Source of the DNA: an uncultured Burkholderiales bacterium
GTDB taxonomy: Bacteria; Pseudomonadota; Gammaproteobacteria; Burkholderiales; Burkholderiaceae_C
NCBI GenBank assembly: GCA_903932865.1
Contig: CAIZHQ010000012.1
Location: 1-64,000, forward strand
Reading direction: 5' to 3'
Length of the DNA: 64,000 nucleotides
The notes under the pieces were generated by a model that saw only the letters and a list, made by a program, of their open reading frames with translations, was not told where the DNA came from and did not search any database. This document shows, one piece after another, positions 52,233 to 62,083 of the stretch; the first letter of the stretch is position 1; the number at the start of each line of letters is the position of its first letter. A program made the translations under genes and the position numbers.

Positions 52233-55200
52233 ATGTGGTTCACCCGTGTCAGTTTGCAAAATCCGGTGTTTGCCACCATGGTCATGTTGGCCTTGGTGGT
52301 GATGGGCATCTTCTCGTTCCAGCGCCTCAAAGTCGATCAATTCCCCAACATCGACTTTCCGGTGGTGGTCATCAGCACCGAGTACCCCGGCGCATCGCCC
52401 GAAATTGTGGAGAGCGAAGTCTCCAAAAAGATTGAAGAAGGCGTCAACTCGATCGCCGGCATCAGCGCCTTGACCTCGCGCAGCTACGAAAACCAGTCCG
52501 TCGTGATCATGGAGTTTCAGCTGCAGATCGACGGCCGCAAAGCCGCCGAAGATGTGCGCGAAAAAGTCGCCTCGCTGCGCCCTTTACTGCGCACCGAGGT
52601 CAAAGAACCCCGGGTGCTGCGCTTTGACCCTTCCAGCCGCGCCGTGTGGTCGCTTGCCGTGATTCCGGAGGATGACAAACTCAACGCTGTGGAATTGACC
52701 AACTGGTCAGAACAAGTGCTCAAAAAGCGGCTGGAAAACGTGCGTGGTGTGGGCTCGGTCACTTTGGTGGGCGGCAGCAAACGCGAGATCAACCTGTATT
52801 TGCAACCGGGCAACATGGAGGCCTTGGGGGTCACCGCCGAGCAGGTGGTGGCCGCTGTCCGCAATGAAAACCAGGATTTGCCCGTGGGCGCGATCCGCTC
52901 GCTGGAGCAAGAGCGCATGGTGCAAATCAGCTCGCGCATGCAACGGCCCGAGGACTTTGGGCGCATCATCGTGGCCCGCAAAAATGGCACCCCCATTCGC
53001 TTGTCGCAAGTGGCCAAGGTGCAAGACGGCGCGCAAGAGTTGGAAAACCTGGCGCTCTACAACGGCCAACGCACGCTCTTGATGTCGGTGCAAAAGTCGC
53101 AGGATGAAAACACCATTCAGGTGGTCGATGGTCTGGTCAAGGCCGTCGCCGAGTTGCATGGCCAGCTCCCGCCCGGCGTCAAGCTCGAGCCCATCACCGA
53201 CAACTCACGGCCTATCCGCGTGTCGGTGAACAACGTGCGCCAGACCCTGATCGAAGGGGCCATCCTCACGGTGCTGATCGTGTTTTTATTCCTCAACTCC
53301 TGGCGCTCCACGGTCATCACCGGCCTGACGCTGCCGATCTCGCTCATCGGCACCTTCATGTTCATGCAGATGTTCGGCTTCACCATCAACATGATCACGC
53401 TGATGGCTTTGAGTCTGTGCGTGGGCCTCTTGATCGACGATGCCATCGTGGTGCGCGAGAACATCGTGCGCCATGTGCAAATGGGCAAAAACGCCTACAA
53501 AGCCTCTCTGGAAGGCACGCAAGAGATTGGCCTGGCCGTGCTGGCCACCACCTTGTCCATCGTGGCAGTGTTTTTGCCGATCGGTTTCATGGAGGGCATC
53601 ATCGGCAAGTTCTTCCACGAGTTCGGCATCACCATCGTGGCGGCTGTGATGATCTCGATGTTTGTGAGCTTCACGCTCGACCCCATGCTCTCGAGCATCT
53701 GGCACGACCCGGCCATAGACACACACGGCAAAAACCAAGCGTCCGTCAGCTTTTACGACAAAACCATTGGCCGCGTGACCGGCTGGTTTGACCGGAGCAC
53801 CGAGCGCCTGGCCGATGGTTACCAAGGCATCTTGCGCTGGGCGCTGGTGCACAAAAAGTCCACCGTATTTCTGGCGCTGGGCATTTTCGTGGCCAGCGTG
53901 TTCATGGTCCGGCTGCTGGGCACCGAGTTCGTGCCCAAAGCTGATTTTTCTGAAACCTCGGTCAAGTTCGAAACCCCGGTGGGCACCTCGCTTGAAGCCA
54001 CCGAAGCCAAAACCCGCCAGGTCGAGGCCATCTTGCGCGACTTCCCGGAAGTGCGCTACACCGTCAGCACCATCAACACCGCCAATGCGCAGGGCAAGAA
54101 CAACGTCAACCTGTACATCCGTCTGGTAGACCGCAAGAACCGCAGTCGCACCGCCGACCAAATGTCTGCCGTGCTGCGCGAACGGCTCAAGCAAGTGCCC
54201 GGCATCGCGGTCACGCACACCGGTTTGCTCGACGCGATTGGCGGCAACAAGCAAGTCGAATTTTCGCTGCAAGGCCCCGACCAAAAAGAGCTGGAGCGCC
54301 TGGCGGTGCTGGCCTTGGCCAAGGTGCGCGACATTCCGGGCTTGGTGGACCTTGATTCGAGCGTGAAACCCAACAAACCCGTCATAGGCGTGGAAGTGCT
54401 GCGCGACGCGGCATCGGACTTGGGCCTGGGCACGGCGCAGTTGGCAGGGCCGCTGCGCATCTTGGTGGCGGGACAAACCGTGGGCAACTGGCGCGCCCCA
54501 AACGACCAAACCTACGACGTGAACGTGCGACTTGATCCGCAGGCCCGCAACAGCCCGCAAGACCTGGAACGGTTGCCCTTCACAGTGACCGCTCCTGATG
54601 GCAGTCCACGCACCGTGCGCTTGGGCCAGGTGGCCCACGTCAGTGAGACCACGGGCTCCAACCAAATCAATCGGCGCGACATGATGCGCGAAGTGGCCTT
54701 CAACGCCAACGTGTTTGGACGCTCTGCAGGCGAGGTCTCAGCCGATGTCCGCAAAGCCATGGACAGCCTGAGCCTGCCACCCGGCTACCGCTACAGCTTT
54801 GGTGGCTCGACCAAAAACATGGGTGAGTCTTTTGGCTACGCGTTATCGGCCCTGGCCATGGCGGTGATCTTCATCTACATGATCTTGGCCAGCCAATTCA
54901 AAAGCTTCTTGCAGCCCCTGGCATTGATGACATCCCTGCCCCTGACCTTGATTGGCGTGGTGCTGGCCCTGATGGCGTTTCGCTCGACCTTGTCGATGTT
55001 CTCCATCATCGGTGTGATCATGCTCATGGGCCTGGTCACCAAAAACGCCATCTTGCTGGTGGACTTTGCCATCCGCGCCCGAGAAGATGGTTTGGCCCGC
55101 AGCGAGGCTTTGCTGCTGGCCGCCAAAGTTCGGCTGCGCCCCATCTTGATGACCACCTTGGCCATGATTTTTGGCATGGTGCCGCTGGCCTTTGCGCTGA

Positions 55201-55385
55201 GCGAAGGCGCCGAGCAACGCGCGCCCATGGGCCAGGCCGTCATTGGCGGTGTCATCACTTCGTCGCTGCTGACGCTGGTGGTGGTGCCTGTGGTGTATTG
55301 CTACATGGACGATCTGGCCCAATGGTTGCGAGCCAAAGCAGGCTTGACCCCAGCCCCTCAGGCTCAGGACACGCGTGCCCCTTAA
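52233..55385 (+). CDS. RND efflux pump inner-membrane transporter
   Basis: 1050 aa from ATG 52233, normal for HAE1/AcrB-type pumps. Twelve membrane segments; N-terminal [32 protein letters not shown]. Proton-relay Asp pair is in [17 protein letters not shown]. Porter-domain landmarks are [26 protein letters not shown] and the second-half equivalents [12 protein letters not shown]. Drug:proton antiporter; substrates cannot be read from sequence. 13 bases after the adaptor stop. Confidence 0.95.
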   Translation: MWFTRVSLQNPVFATMVMLALVVMGIFSFQRLKVDQFPNIDFPVVVISTEYPGASPEIVESEVSKKIEEGVNSIAGISALTSRSYENQSVVIMEFQLQIDGRKAAEDVREKVASLRPLLRTEVKEPRVLRFDPSSRAVWSLAVIPEDDKLNAVELTNWSEQVLKKRLENVRGVGSVTLVGGSKREINLYLQPGNMEALGVTAEQVVAAVRNENQDLPVGAIRSLEQERMVQISSRMQRPEDFGRIIVARKNGTPIRLSQVAKVQDGAQELENLALYNGQRTLLMSVQKSQDENTIQVVDGLVKAVAELHGQLPPGVKLEPITDNSRPIRVSVNNVRQTLIEGAILTVLIVFLFLNSWRSTVITGLTLPISLIGTFMFMQMFGFTINMITLMALSLCVGLLIDDAIVVRENIVRHVQMGKNAYKASLEGTQEIGLAVLATTLSIVAVFLPIGFMEGIIGKFFHEFGITIVAAVMISMFVSFTLDPMLSSIWHDPAIDTHGKNQASVSFYDKTIGRVTGWFDRSTERLADGYQGILRWALVHKKSTVFLALGIFVASVFMVRLLGTEFVPKADFSETSVKFETPVGTSLEATEAKTRQVEAILRDFPEVRYTVSTINTANAQGKNNVNLYIRLVDRKNRSRTADQMSAVLRERLKQVPGIAVTHTGLLDAIGGNKQVEFSLQGPDQKELERLAVLALAKVRDIPGLVDLDSSVKPNKPVIGVEVLRDAASDLGLGTAQLAGPLRILVAGQTVGNWRAPNDQTYDVNVRLDPQARNSPQDLERLPFTVTAPDGSPRTVRLGQVAHVSETTGSNQINRRDMMREVAFNANVFGRSAGEVSADVRKAMDSLSLPPGYRYSFGGSTKNMGESFGYALSALAMAVIFIYMILASQFKSFLQPLALMTSLPLTLIGVVLALMAFRSTLSMFSIIGVIMLMGLVTKNAILLVDFAIRAREDGLARSEALLLAAKVRLRPILMTTLAMIFGMVPLAFALSEGAEQRAPMGQAVIGGVITSSLLTLVVVPVVYCYMDDLAQWLRAKAGLTPAPQAQDTRAP

Positions 55386-55428
55386 AATCAACGGATATTC
55401 GACCAAGACCCCCGCAGGAGTAAACAAC

Positions 55429-56088
55429 ATGGATCTGAACCAGGCCCGCTTCAACATGATTGAGCAGCAAATCCGCCCTTGGGAAGTGCTGGACCCACAA
55501 GTGCTGGCGCTGCTGTCCACCGTTCGCCGCGAAGACTTTGTACCCCTGGCACACAAGGCCTTGGCTTTTGTCGACATGGAAATACCGCTGGGCACCCCGG
55601 CCCACCAGGTCATGCTCGCCCCGCGAGTGCAAGCGCGTCTGCTGCAAGACCTGGCTGTGCAAAAAAGCGACAAGGTGCTGGACATCGGCACCGGCTCTGG
55701 CTTCATGGCTGCCTTGTTGGCCCATCAGGCGGCCAACGTGCTGAGCCTGGAGATCGATCCGGCATTGGCCGCGCAGGCCCAAGCCAACTTGCAAAGGGCC
55801 GGTGTGACCAACGTGGTGGTGCGCACCGCCGATGGCAGCCACGGCGCTCCCGCCGACGGCCCGTTTGACGTGATCCTGATCAGTGGTTCCGTGGCCGAAG
55901 TGCCGGCCGCCTTGTTGCAGCAACTCTCCGTGGGGGGGCGCCTCGCCGCCATCGTGGGCGACGAACCCATGATGCGTGCCACCCTCATCAGCCGCACCCA
56001 TGACAGCAGCTGGACCACCACCGAGCCATGGGACTGCAACGCCCCACGCCTGTCCGGCTTTGTCGAGCCCTCACGCTTTAAATTCTGA
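55429..56088 (+). CDS. pcm: Protein-L-isoaspartate O-methyltransferase-family protein
   Basis: 219 aa from ATG 55429 with GCAGGAG eight bases upstream. SAM-binding motif I is VLDIGTGSGFMAALLA; before it, REDFVPLAHKALAFVDMEIPLG matches the PCMT N-terminal region, and the later DGPFDVILISGSVAEVP is motif II. It repairs isoaspartyl residues in classical family members. This shorter betaproteobacterial form, found between RND and tolC genes, has a divergent N-terminus and its true substrate is unproven. Confidence 0.87.
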   Translation: MDLNQARFNMIEQQIRPWEVLDPQVLALLSTVRREDFVPLAHKALAFVDMEIPLGTPAHQVMLAPRVQARLLQDLAVQKSDKVLDIGTGSGFMAALLAHQAANVLSLEIDPALAAQAQANLQRAGVTNVVVRTADGSHGAPADGPFDVILISGSVAEVPAALLQQLSVGGRLAAIVGDEPMMRATLISRTHDSSWTTTEPWDCNAPRLSGFVEPSRFKF

Positions 56089-56095
56089 GACCACC

Positions 56096-56425
56096 ATGCA
56101 GCAAATCTATCCAGCCCAAATCGCTGAATGGGCCAGCCAACAGGACCAGCGCCCCGTCTTGCTCGATGTCCGCGAGGGCTGGGAGGTTCAAACCGCCAGC
56201 GCCCAGCCTGAAGGCCTGGACCTGCTGCACATCCCCATGCAAACCATTCCAGCACGCTTGCACGAACTCGACAAAACCCGCCCGATTGCCTGCCTGTGCC
56301 ACCATGGCGGGCGCAGCATGCAAGTGGCCAGCTTCTTGATGCAGCACGGCTTTGAGGTGGTCAATGTGGCTGGCGGCATTCACGCTTGGTCGGCGCAAGT
56401 AGACCCCAGCATTCCCGTTTACTGA
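56096..56425 (+). CDS. Single-domain rhodanese
   Basis: 109 aa. Rhodanese fold with LLDVREGWE near the N-terminus and active loop C-HHGGRS, giving the nucleophilic Cys (second Cys of CLCHHGGRS) followed by Arg five residues later. GlpE-like size. Transfers sulfane sulfur, physiological partner unknown. Seven bases after the pcm-like gene; same operon as tolC downstream. Confidence 0.92.
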   Translation: MQQIYPAQIAEWASQQDQRPVLLDVREGWEVQTASAQPEGLDLLHIPMQTIPARLHELDKTRPIACLCHHGGRSMQVASFLMQHGFEVVNVAGGIHAWSAQVDPSIPVY

Positions 56426-56476
56426 GCCAGCTTTTGGCCTGATGTGGGCCCGACATTTTTTTTACAAAGACACGCC

Positions 56477-57790
56477 ATGAAACTGCGCACCCTGCCCCTG
56501 ACTTTGGCCTTGATGACCGCCTTCGCAGGCACTGCCCAGGCCCAGAGCCTGGCCACCCTGTTCGAGGCGGCCAAAGGCCACGACGCCACGATCAAGGCCG
56601 CGCGCTCGCAGTATGAAGCCGCGCTGGCCAAGGCCGAGCAGGCCAAAGCCTTGCTGCGCCCCACAGCGGGTTTAGGGGGCAATCTGTCCGAGTCCACTCT
56701 GGACAACCAATCCAATGCCATGGGCAGTGGTGCGTTCGGCACCCGAAGTTTGTTGGTCAGCGGCAGCCACCCACTCTATCGCCCGGCCAACCTGGCCAGC
56801 TTCGCCCAAGGGATGAAGCAAGTCGACTTGGCCCAGGCCCAGCTCAAAGCGGCTGAGCAAGAACTGATGGTGCGCACCAGCCAAGCCTACTTTGACGTGC
56901 TGACGGCGCAAGAAAGCCTGAGCTTCGTCAAGGCTCAAAAGACAGCCGTTTCTGAACAGTTGGCCGCGGCCAAGCGCAACTTCGAAGTTGGCACCGCCAC
57001 CATCACCGACACGCGTGAAGCCCAGGCCCGTTTTGATCTGGTCATAGCGCAAGAAATCGCTGCCGACAACGACCTGCAGGTCAAACGGTTGGCACTCGAC
57101 CAAACCGTGGGCAACGCCCAGGTCAAGCCCCTTGGCTTGCAAGCTGAGGCCGACATCGCCCGTCTGCACAGCGGAACCATCGATTCATGGGTGACCCAAT
57201 CCGACGCCAACAACACCAGCCTGACACAGGCCCGCATTGCACTTGAAGTGGCTCAACTGGAAATCGACAAAGCCAAAGCTGCCCTCAAGCCCACCTTGGA
57301 CCTGAACGCCAGCTACGGTGTGACACGCTACCGCAACGGCGCGCTCACTCAACCCAACACCAACGCCGCCACCATCGGAGTGGCCTTGAACATGCCGCTG
57401 TACACCGGCCAAGCCAGTCAAAACCGCATCCTGGAAACCGTGGCCCTGCAAGACAAAGCCCGCAACGAACTGGAAGCTGCCCAACGCAACGTGGCCCAAG
57501 CCACCCGCACCGCCTTTTACGGCGTGCAATCAGGCCTGAGCCAGATCAAGGCCCTGCAAGCGGCGGAAGCCTCCAGCCAAAGTGCCTTGGACGCCAACAA
57601 GCTGGGCTACCAAGTGGGCGTGCGCATCAACATTGACGTGCTCAACAGCCAAAGCCAACTGTTCCAGACCAAACGCGACCTGGCCAAAGCCCGCCACGAT
57701 GTGCTGCTGGGCCAGCTGCGGCTGCGCCAGTCCAGCGGCACGTTGCAAGACGCAGATTTGCAAGCGGTCAGCGGCTTGCTGCAAAAATAA
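56477..57790 (+). CDS. tolC: TolC-family outer-membrane channel protein
   Basis: 437 aa from ATG 56477; signal peptide MKLRTLPLTLALMTAFAGTAQA. Two structural repeats: QAYFDVLTAQESLSFVKAQKTAVSEQLAAAKRNFEVGTATITDTREAQARFD in the first, and TRTAFYGVQSGLSQIKALQAAEASSQSALDANKLGYQVGVRINIDVLNSQSQLFQTKRD in the second, the standard TolC helical-barrel lines. Serves as exit duct for the RND pump encoded upstream and perhaps for type I secretion of the large protein partly seen at the window start. Confidence 0.94.
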   Translation: MKLRTLPLTLALMTAFAGTAQAQSLATLFEAAKGHDATIKAARSQYEAALAKAEQAKALLRPTAGLGGNLSESTLDNQSNAMGSGAFGTRSLLVSGSHPLYRPANLASFAQGMKQVDLAQAQLKAAEQELMVRTSQAYFDVLTAQESLSFVKAQKTAVSEQLAAAKRNFEVGTATITDTREAQARFDLVIAQEIAADNDLQVKRLALDQTVGNAQVKPLGLQAEADIARLHSGTIDSWVTQSDANNTSLTQARIALEVAQLEIDKAKAALKPTLDLNASYGVTRYRNGALTQPNTNAATIGVALNMPLYTGQASQNRILETVALQDKARNELEAAQRNVAQATRTAFYGVQSGLSQIKALQAAEASSQSALDANKLGYQVGVRINIDVLNSQSQLFQTKRDLAKARHDVLLGQLRLRQSSGTLQDADLQAVSGLLQK

Positions 57791-57848
57791 GCGTCATCTC
57801 CCTGCCGCCGGGAACAACGAACTCCTGGCTTCCTAGGCCGGTATGGCT

Positions 57849-59180
57849 TCAGAGCATTCCCGCGATGGCCTGGGCATAACGCTTGGCAGCACCCCGGCTT
57901 TGGGCCACCCAATCCAGACCTTTTTGTCGGGCAATGGCCAGTTCAGTGGGCTGGCGCAACCAAGCCACCACCTGGTCCAGCGCGCCGTCCATGTCGCTGA
58001 CGCGAATCGCAGCCCCCGCTTGCTGGGCGTTTTGGGCGGCCTGTGCAAAGTTGAAGGTGTGCGGGCCCATGATCACCGGGCAGCCAAAGGCAGCGGCCTC
58101 AATCAGGTTCTGTCCACCCAAAGGCATGAAACTGCCACCCAGCAATGCCATGTCGGCGCTCTGAAAATAAGCAGGCATCTCGCCCAAACTGTCCCCCAGC
58201 CAAACTTGAACCTTGTCTGTTTGAACAGGCAGCGGCTGACCCAATTTCCAGTTCGAGCGCCGAACAACGCTCAGCCCCTGCGCAACCACCCCATCGTGGA
58301 CTTCGTCAAAGCGCTGCGGGTGTCTGGGCACCAACAACCAGACCACGCCCGCCGCCCGGAACTCGGCCAAACGAGCCGCATTGGCCATCAAGACCTGCAG
58401 CCACAAAGCCTCTTCACCTTCGCGGGTACTGGCCAGCATGACCACCGGGCAAGTCACCTCTTGGCGAGACCATTGTTGGCGCCAGACCTGGGCCAATGCC
58501 AACGCATCGGGCTGGGGCTGCAAATCATATTTGAGGTTACCCAACACCGCCAGCACCGTGGCGCCCAATTGCCCAAGGCGCGCCCCATCTTCTGGGCTTT
58601 GTGCCCATACCGCACTCAAGCCCCGATAAGCCGGACGGGACAACCAAGACCACCGCAAGCCCGAGCGCAGCGACTTGTCGTTCAGCCGGGCATTGGCCAG
58701 CGCCAAGGGCACCCGTGCCTGCACGCAAGCTTGCACCAGCGCAGGCCAGACCTCGGTCTCCATCAGGATGCCCAAGCGAGGCTGGTGGTGCTGTAAAAAA
58801 CGCCGGGTGGCCTCGGGCGTGTCCCAGGGCAGCCAGGCCTGTGCATCGCCTGGGCGCAACAAAGACTGACCCTGCGCCCAACCAGTGGCGGTGCTGTGGG
58901 TCAACAGCAAGCGCATGCTGGGCCAAACACCGCGCAAGCCCTCGATCAGGATGGCCGCAGCCCGCGTCTCCCCCAAGGAGACGGCATGTACCCAGATGCG
59001 CCCAGGCTCAGGCGCAAGGGCATCGTAAATGCCAAAGCGCTCGGGCATGTTCATCAAATAATCAGGCTCTTGCAGGCCACGGCGGCGAAGTTTGCGGCGC
59101 AGCAAGGGCTGCAAAGCGCGCATCATGACGCCGTAGGCCCGCAGCGCCAGACGTTCTGTCCAGGACAAGTCCATCCCCAT
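57849..59180 (-). CDS. waaA: 3-Deoxy-D-manno-octulosonic acid transferase (Kdo transferase)
   Basis: 443 aa GT30 enzyme, with start ATG 59180 overlapping the TGA stop of the upstream glycosyltransferase. A hydrophobic N-terminal anchor, then GRIWVHAVSLGETRAA with the catalytic Glu, SVWAQSPEDGARL, GNLKYD, VMLASTREGEE, LLVPRHPQRFDEV and MALLGGSFMPLGGQNLIEAAAFGCPVIMGPHTFNF. Transfers Kdo from CMP-Kdo to lipid IV-A, the first inner-core step of LPS at the cytoplasmic face. Confidence 0.97.
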   Translation of the reverse strand: MGMDLSWTERLALRAYGVMMRALQPLLRRKLRRRGLQEPDYLMNMPERFGIYDALAPEPGRIWVHAVSLGETRAAAILIEGLRGVWPSMRLLLTHSTATGWAQGQSLLRPGDAQAWLPWDTPEATRRFLQHHQPRLGILMETEVWPALVQACVQARVPLALANARLNDKSLRSGLRWSWLSRPAYRGLSAVWAQSPEDGARLGQLGATVLAVLGNLKYDLQPQPDALALAQVWRQQWSRQEVTCPVVMLASTREGEEALWLQVLMANAARLAEFRAAGVVWLLVPRHPQRFDEVHDGVVAQGLSVVRRSNWKLGQPLPVQTDKVQVWLGDSLGEMPAYFQSADMALLGGSFMPLGGQNLIEAAAFGCPVIMGPHTFNFAQAAQNAQQAGAAIRVSDMDGALDQVVAWLRQPTELAIARQKGLDWVAQSRGAAKRYAQAIAGML

Positions 59181-60244
59181 CAACGCCTGGAGGCCTGGTC
59201 AAACAACTGCTGGTAGACCCGGCCAATGCCCTCGGCCTCCTTGGCCAACGAGAACACCTGCGACACCCGCTCGCGTGCGGCTTGGCCCATTTGCACGGCA
59301 GTAGGCAAATCGGCCAACACTCTTCGCACGGCTTGGGCCAGACCGGGCGCATCGCCGGTATCGACCAGCTCGCCCGTGATGCCGGGAAGCACCATCTGGT
59401 CAAACGCCCCGGTGCGCGAACACACCAGCGCGCAACCGGTGGCTGCCGCCTCAAAAGGGGTCAAGCCAAAGGGTTCGTAACGCGGGCAAGCCACGCACAG
59501 CAGGCAACGTTGGTACCACCGGTGCACCTCGCCAGCGGGCACTTCGCCCAGAAACACGATGCGCTCCGAGAGACCCGCCTGAGCAATCTTGTCGATCAGA
59601 TCTTGTTGATAGGCTTGGTGCTGAGGCTGTGCCAGCCCGGCAATCACCGCAGTGGCACCCGGCAGATGGGGCAGCGCCTCGATCATAGCGTCCACAAACA
59701 CATCGCTGCCTTTGTCGGGCCGTACACGACCAAACACCCCAATGCCGTACTGCCCGGGCAGCCCTGAATCGGCCCAGGCCTTGAGCTTGTCGGGCGAAGG
59801 CGCAAAGCGCGACAGGTCAATGCCGTGAGGCACCACGGCGGTGGTGTTGGGTACAAAGGAGGCCGCCAGCGGCGTGGTCGAGATGACCGCGTCCATTTTG
59901 GAAATCAGCCAGCGGGGAAATCGCCCATGCAAATGTTGCGCGGCCGAGGTGAAAACCAGTTGGATCGGCAAGCGCAACACATCGCGGGCAAAAATGCCCA
60001 GCATCATTTCAGGGTCGCGCCGCACATGCCAGATCCGGAACGCCCGCCCCGGTGGCGGCTGGCGCGACAAGGCCAGGGCCTGCCCAACAGTCATGCCTCC
60101 CACGCCATTGGACAGGGTGGTGCCGCAATAGCCCAGACGCCATTGGTGCATTTGCACAGGGACCAAGGCGTTGATGGTGGCAGATACACCCGTGTAACGC
60201 TGTTTGATGTTGAAGACAATGACGTCGGGATTGGGGTGGAGCAC
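59180..60244 (-). CDS. Family 4 glycosyltransferase, probable LPS core
   Basis: 354 aa from GTG 60244. Rossmann-type GT-B enzyme. Acceptor half with PVQMHQWRLGYCGTTLSNGVGGMTV; donor half with GVFGRVRPDKGSDVFVDAMI and the E-x7-E motif RYEPFGLTPFEAAATGCALVCS. The N-terminal region resembles LpcC-type core mannosyltransferases. Translationally coupled to waaA, which supports a role in adding an inner-core sugar. Confidence 0.92.
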   Translation of the reverse strand: MLHPNPDVIVFNIKQRYTGVSATINALVPVQMHQWRLGYCGTTLSNGVGGMTVGQALALSRQPPPGRAFRIWHVRRDPEMMLGIFARDVLRLPIQLVFTSAAQHLHGRFPRWLISKMDAVISTTPLAASFVPNTTAVVPHGIDLSRFAPSPDKLKAWADSGLPGQYGIGVFGRVRPDKGSDVFVDAMIEALPHLPGATAVIAGLAQPQHQAYQQDLIDKIAQAGLSERIVFLGEVPAGEVHRWYQRCLLCVACPRYEPFGLTPFEAAATGCALVCSRTGAFDQMVLPGITGELVDTGDAPGLAQAVRRVLADLPTAVQMGQAARERVSQVFSLAKEAEGIGRVYQQLFDQASRR

Positions 60245-60363
60245 GGGGTCCGAGGTTGAGTGGGTATCGGCAAATTATAGGGAGCGCTGTCGGGCCCGGG
60301 CGGCGAGCCGACCAGAGGCAACCCCTGCAGGTATATTTGGCCCACGATTGGAAAACGCCCCGG

Positions 60364-61158
60364 ATGAAAACCTACATTTTGAATTTGCCCTCAGCACTGG
60401 AGCGCCGCAAGTTTCAGGCCCAACAAGCAACGCACTTGGGCCTGGATGCACAGTTCATCGATGCGCAAACTCCGGCTGACATTCCCGATGCGTTTTTTCA
60501 GTCCCACGCCTTTTCCTGGGAGCGCCCCATCAAAATCACCGAAGTGGCCTGTTTCATGAGCCACCACCAAGTGTGGCAACAAATTGCCGAAAGCCACGAC
60601 CCCGCCTTGGTGCTGGAAGACGACGCCCTCCTGGCGTACAACACGCCTGCGCTGCTGAAGGTCTTGGATTCTCTGGAGGGGGTGGACCACATTTCACTCG
60701 AAACCCGGCAACGCCAAAAACTGCTGGCGCGTCGCTTCAAACCCATTGAAAGTCTGAATGCCCGTTTGCACCCTTTGCTGCAAGACCGCACGGGTGCCGC
60801 CGCCTATGTGCTTTGGCCTGCTGGTGCACGCTTGCTGTTGGCCAAATTCGAGCAGCACGGCATGGGCCTGGCCGATGCGTTCATCTCCAGCACCTATGCG
60901 CTGAAATCGTGGCAAACCGTGCCGGCCTTTGCCATACAAGCCGACATGGCCTCGGCTTATGGCGTTTCATGCCCCATCGCGCCCCACTCCTTGATTGCGC
61001 GCGAGAAGGTGCCCAGCCCACCCACCCGAAGCAACTTGCACGACCTGCAATTCAAGTTGCGCAGACTGGTTGCACAACTGCGATTGGCCGTTCGGTATCT
61101 GGGTTGTTTTTGGCAGGCCCGCCGTCAATTTGTCGGGATTGACAAAGCGCAGTTCTGA
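60364..61158 (+). CDS. Family 25 glycosyltransferase (LPS biosynthesis)
   Basis: 264 aa from ATG 60364 (MKTYILNLPSALERRKF, the standard GT25 start). Conserved: KITEVACFMSHHQVWQQIAE and ALVLEDDALL, whose EDD is the DxD-like metal motif; later TGAAAYVLWPAGARLLL. The C-terminus has a basic helix pair. Typical of LPS galactosyl or glucosyltransferases. Faces the minus-strand GT genes on both sides. Confidence 0.92.
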   Translation: MKTYILNLPSALERRKFQAQQATHLGLDAQFIDAQTPADIPDAFFQSHAFSWERPIKITEVACFMSHHQVWQQIAESHDPALVLEDDALLAYNTPALLKVLDSLEGVDHISLETRQRQKLLARRFKPIESLNARLHPLLQDRTGAAAYVLWPAGARLLLAKFEQHGMGLADAFISSTYALKSWQTVPAFAIQADMASAYGVSCPIAPHSLIAREKVPSPPTRSNLHDLQFKLRRLVAQLRLAVRYLGCFWQARRQFVGIDKAQF

Positions 61159-61159
61159 A

Positions 61160-62083
61160 TCAAGGACGCCAAAAACGACGCCCCAGGAGCTCGAGTTTGT
61201 TCAGAATCAATGGCAACCAACGGGTGCGGTAGGCATTGAACTTGTAGGGCTTGCGCACCGTTGGGTCGACCGTGTCCACGAAATCTTCGGCAAAGGGGTA
61301 CACACCCAAATCCCTTTGCGAAAACGCCAAGGAGGCCTGCGGGCTCATGTCCTGAAAAGACTTGACCCGGTTGCCCGACATTCTGACGGCCAGCTTGGCC
61401 CCGAAAGTGAGCACGCGGCCGCGGTAAGCAGGCTCTTCGGGGATGTAAAAAACCCAAGGTTCGGCCGCTTGAACCATGTCCCCAAACAACCGGGCGGCCA
61501 AGGCCCCATTGCCCTCTTCCGAATCCGCAAACTGCCAACCACTTTGGCGCAAACGCGCCACATGCAGCACCGCGATGTCCGCGTACTTCTGCGGCACTCT
61601 GCCCGTTTCAGCGGGGTCGGCAGACCAGCGATAACAGCGCAACCCAGCATCGGGTTGGTAGCGCTGCTGGAAATAGGCTCTTTTGCTGCCCTTCAAGAAC
61701 AAGGGACTGATGAACACGGTTGACGGACTTTGATCAAAGATTTGGTGAATCCTTGACAGCTCCTCTAGCGCAAAAGGCCTCACCACCTGCAGGTCGTCTT
61801 GCAACATGAGCAGGTAATCGGCCTGAGTCGCATCCAAAGCAGCTTGCATGTTGTTGTAGTAGCCACCATGACGATTCTCGCCGGCTGACTTCATGTGCAG
61901 CACGTGCTCACCCAAGCTTTGCAAATACGCCACGGTGTCTGGTTCATCGCTCCCGTCGTCATAGACCGTCCAGCCGATCCCGGGCATATTGCGCTGCAAA
62001 GAGTCAACGCAATTTTTCAGGTAGGCACCCCGATTGAAAGAAAAAATGGCAACGTCCAAGCGGGGTGAGGTCATGTCGGCCAA
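61160..62083 (-). CDS. Family 2 glycosyltransferase
   Basis: 307 aa GT-A enzyme: DVAIFSFNRGAYLKNCVDSLQ at the start, VYDDGSDEPDT with the first Asp pair and DYLLMLQDDLQVV with the DxD. Adds a sugar during LPS core or O-antigen synthesis; donor unknown. Its start overlaps the end of the upstream glycosyltransferase gene by 13 bases. Confidence 0.9.
   Translation of the reverse strand: MADMTSPRLDVAIFSFNRGAYLKNCVDSLQRNMPGIGWTVYDDGSDEPDTVAYLQSLGEHVLHMKSAGENRHGGYYNNMQAALDATQADYLLMLQDDLQVVRPFALEELSRIHQIFDQSPSTVFISPLFLKGSKRAYFQQRYQPDAGLRCYRWSADPAETGRVPQKYADIAVLHVARLRQSGWQFADSEEGNGALAARLFGDMVQAAEPWVFYIPEEPAYRGRVLTFGAKLAVRMSGNRVKSFQDMSPQASLAFSQRDLGVYPFAEDFVDTVDPTVRKPYKFNAYRTRWLPLILNKLELLGRRFWRP

Noticed and set aside
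53286..54665. 459-codon frame antisense to the RND pump
   Set aside because: Shadow of a 1050-residue pump gene; His/Gly/Gln-rich with no recognisable domain.
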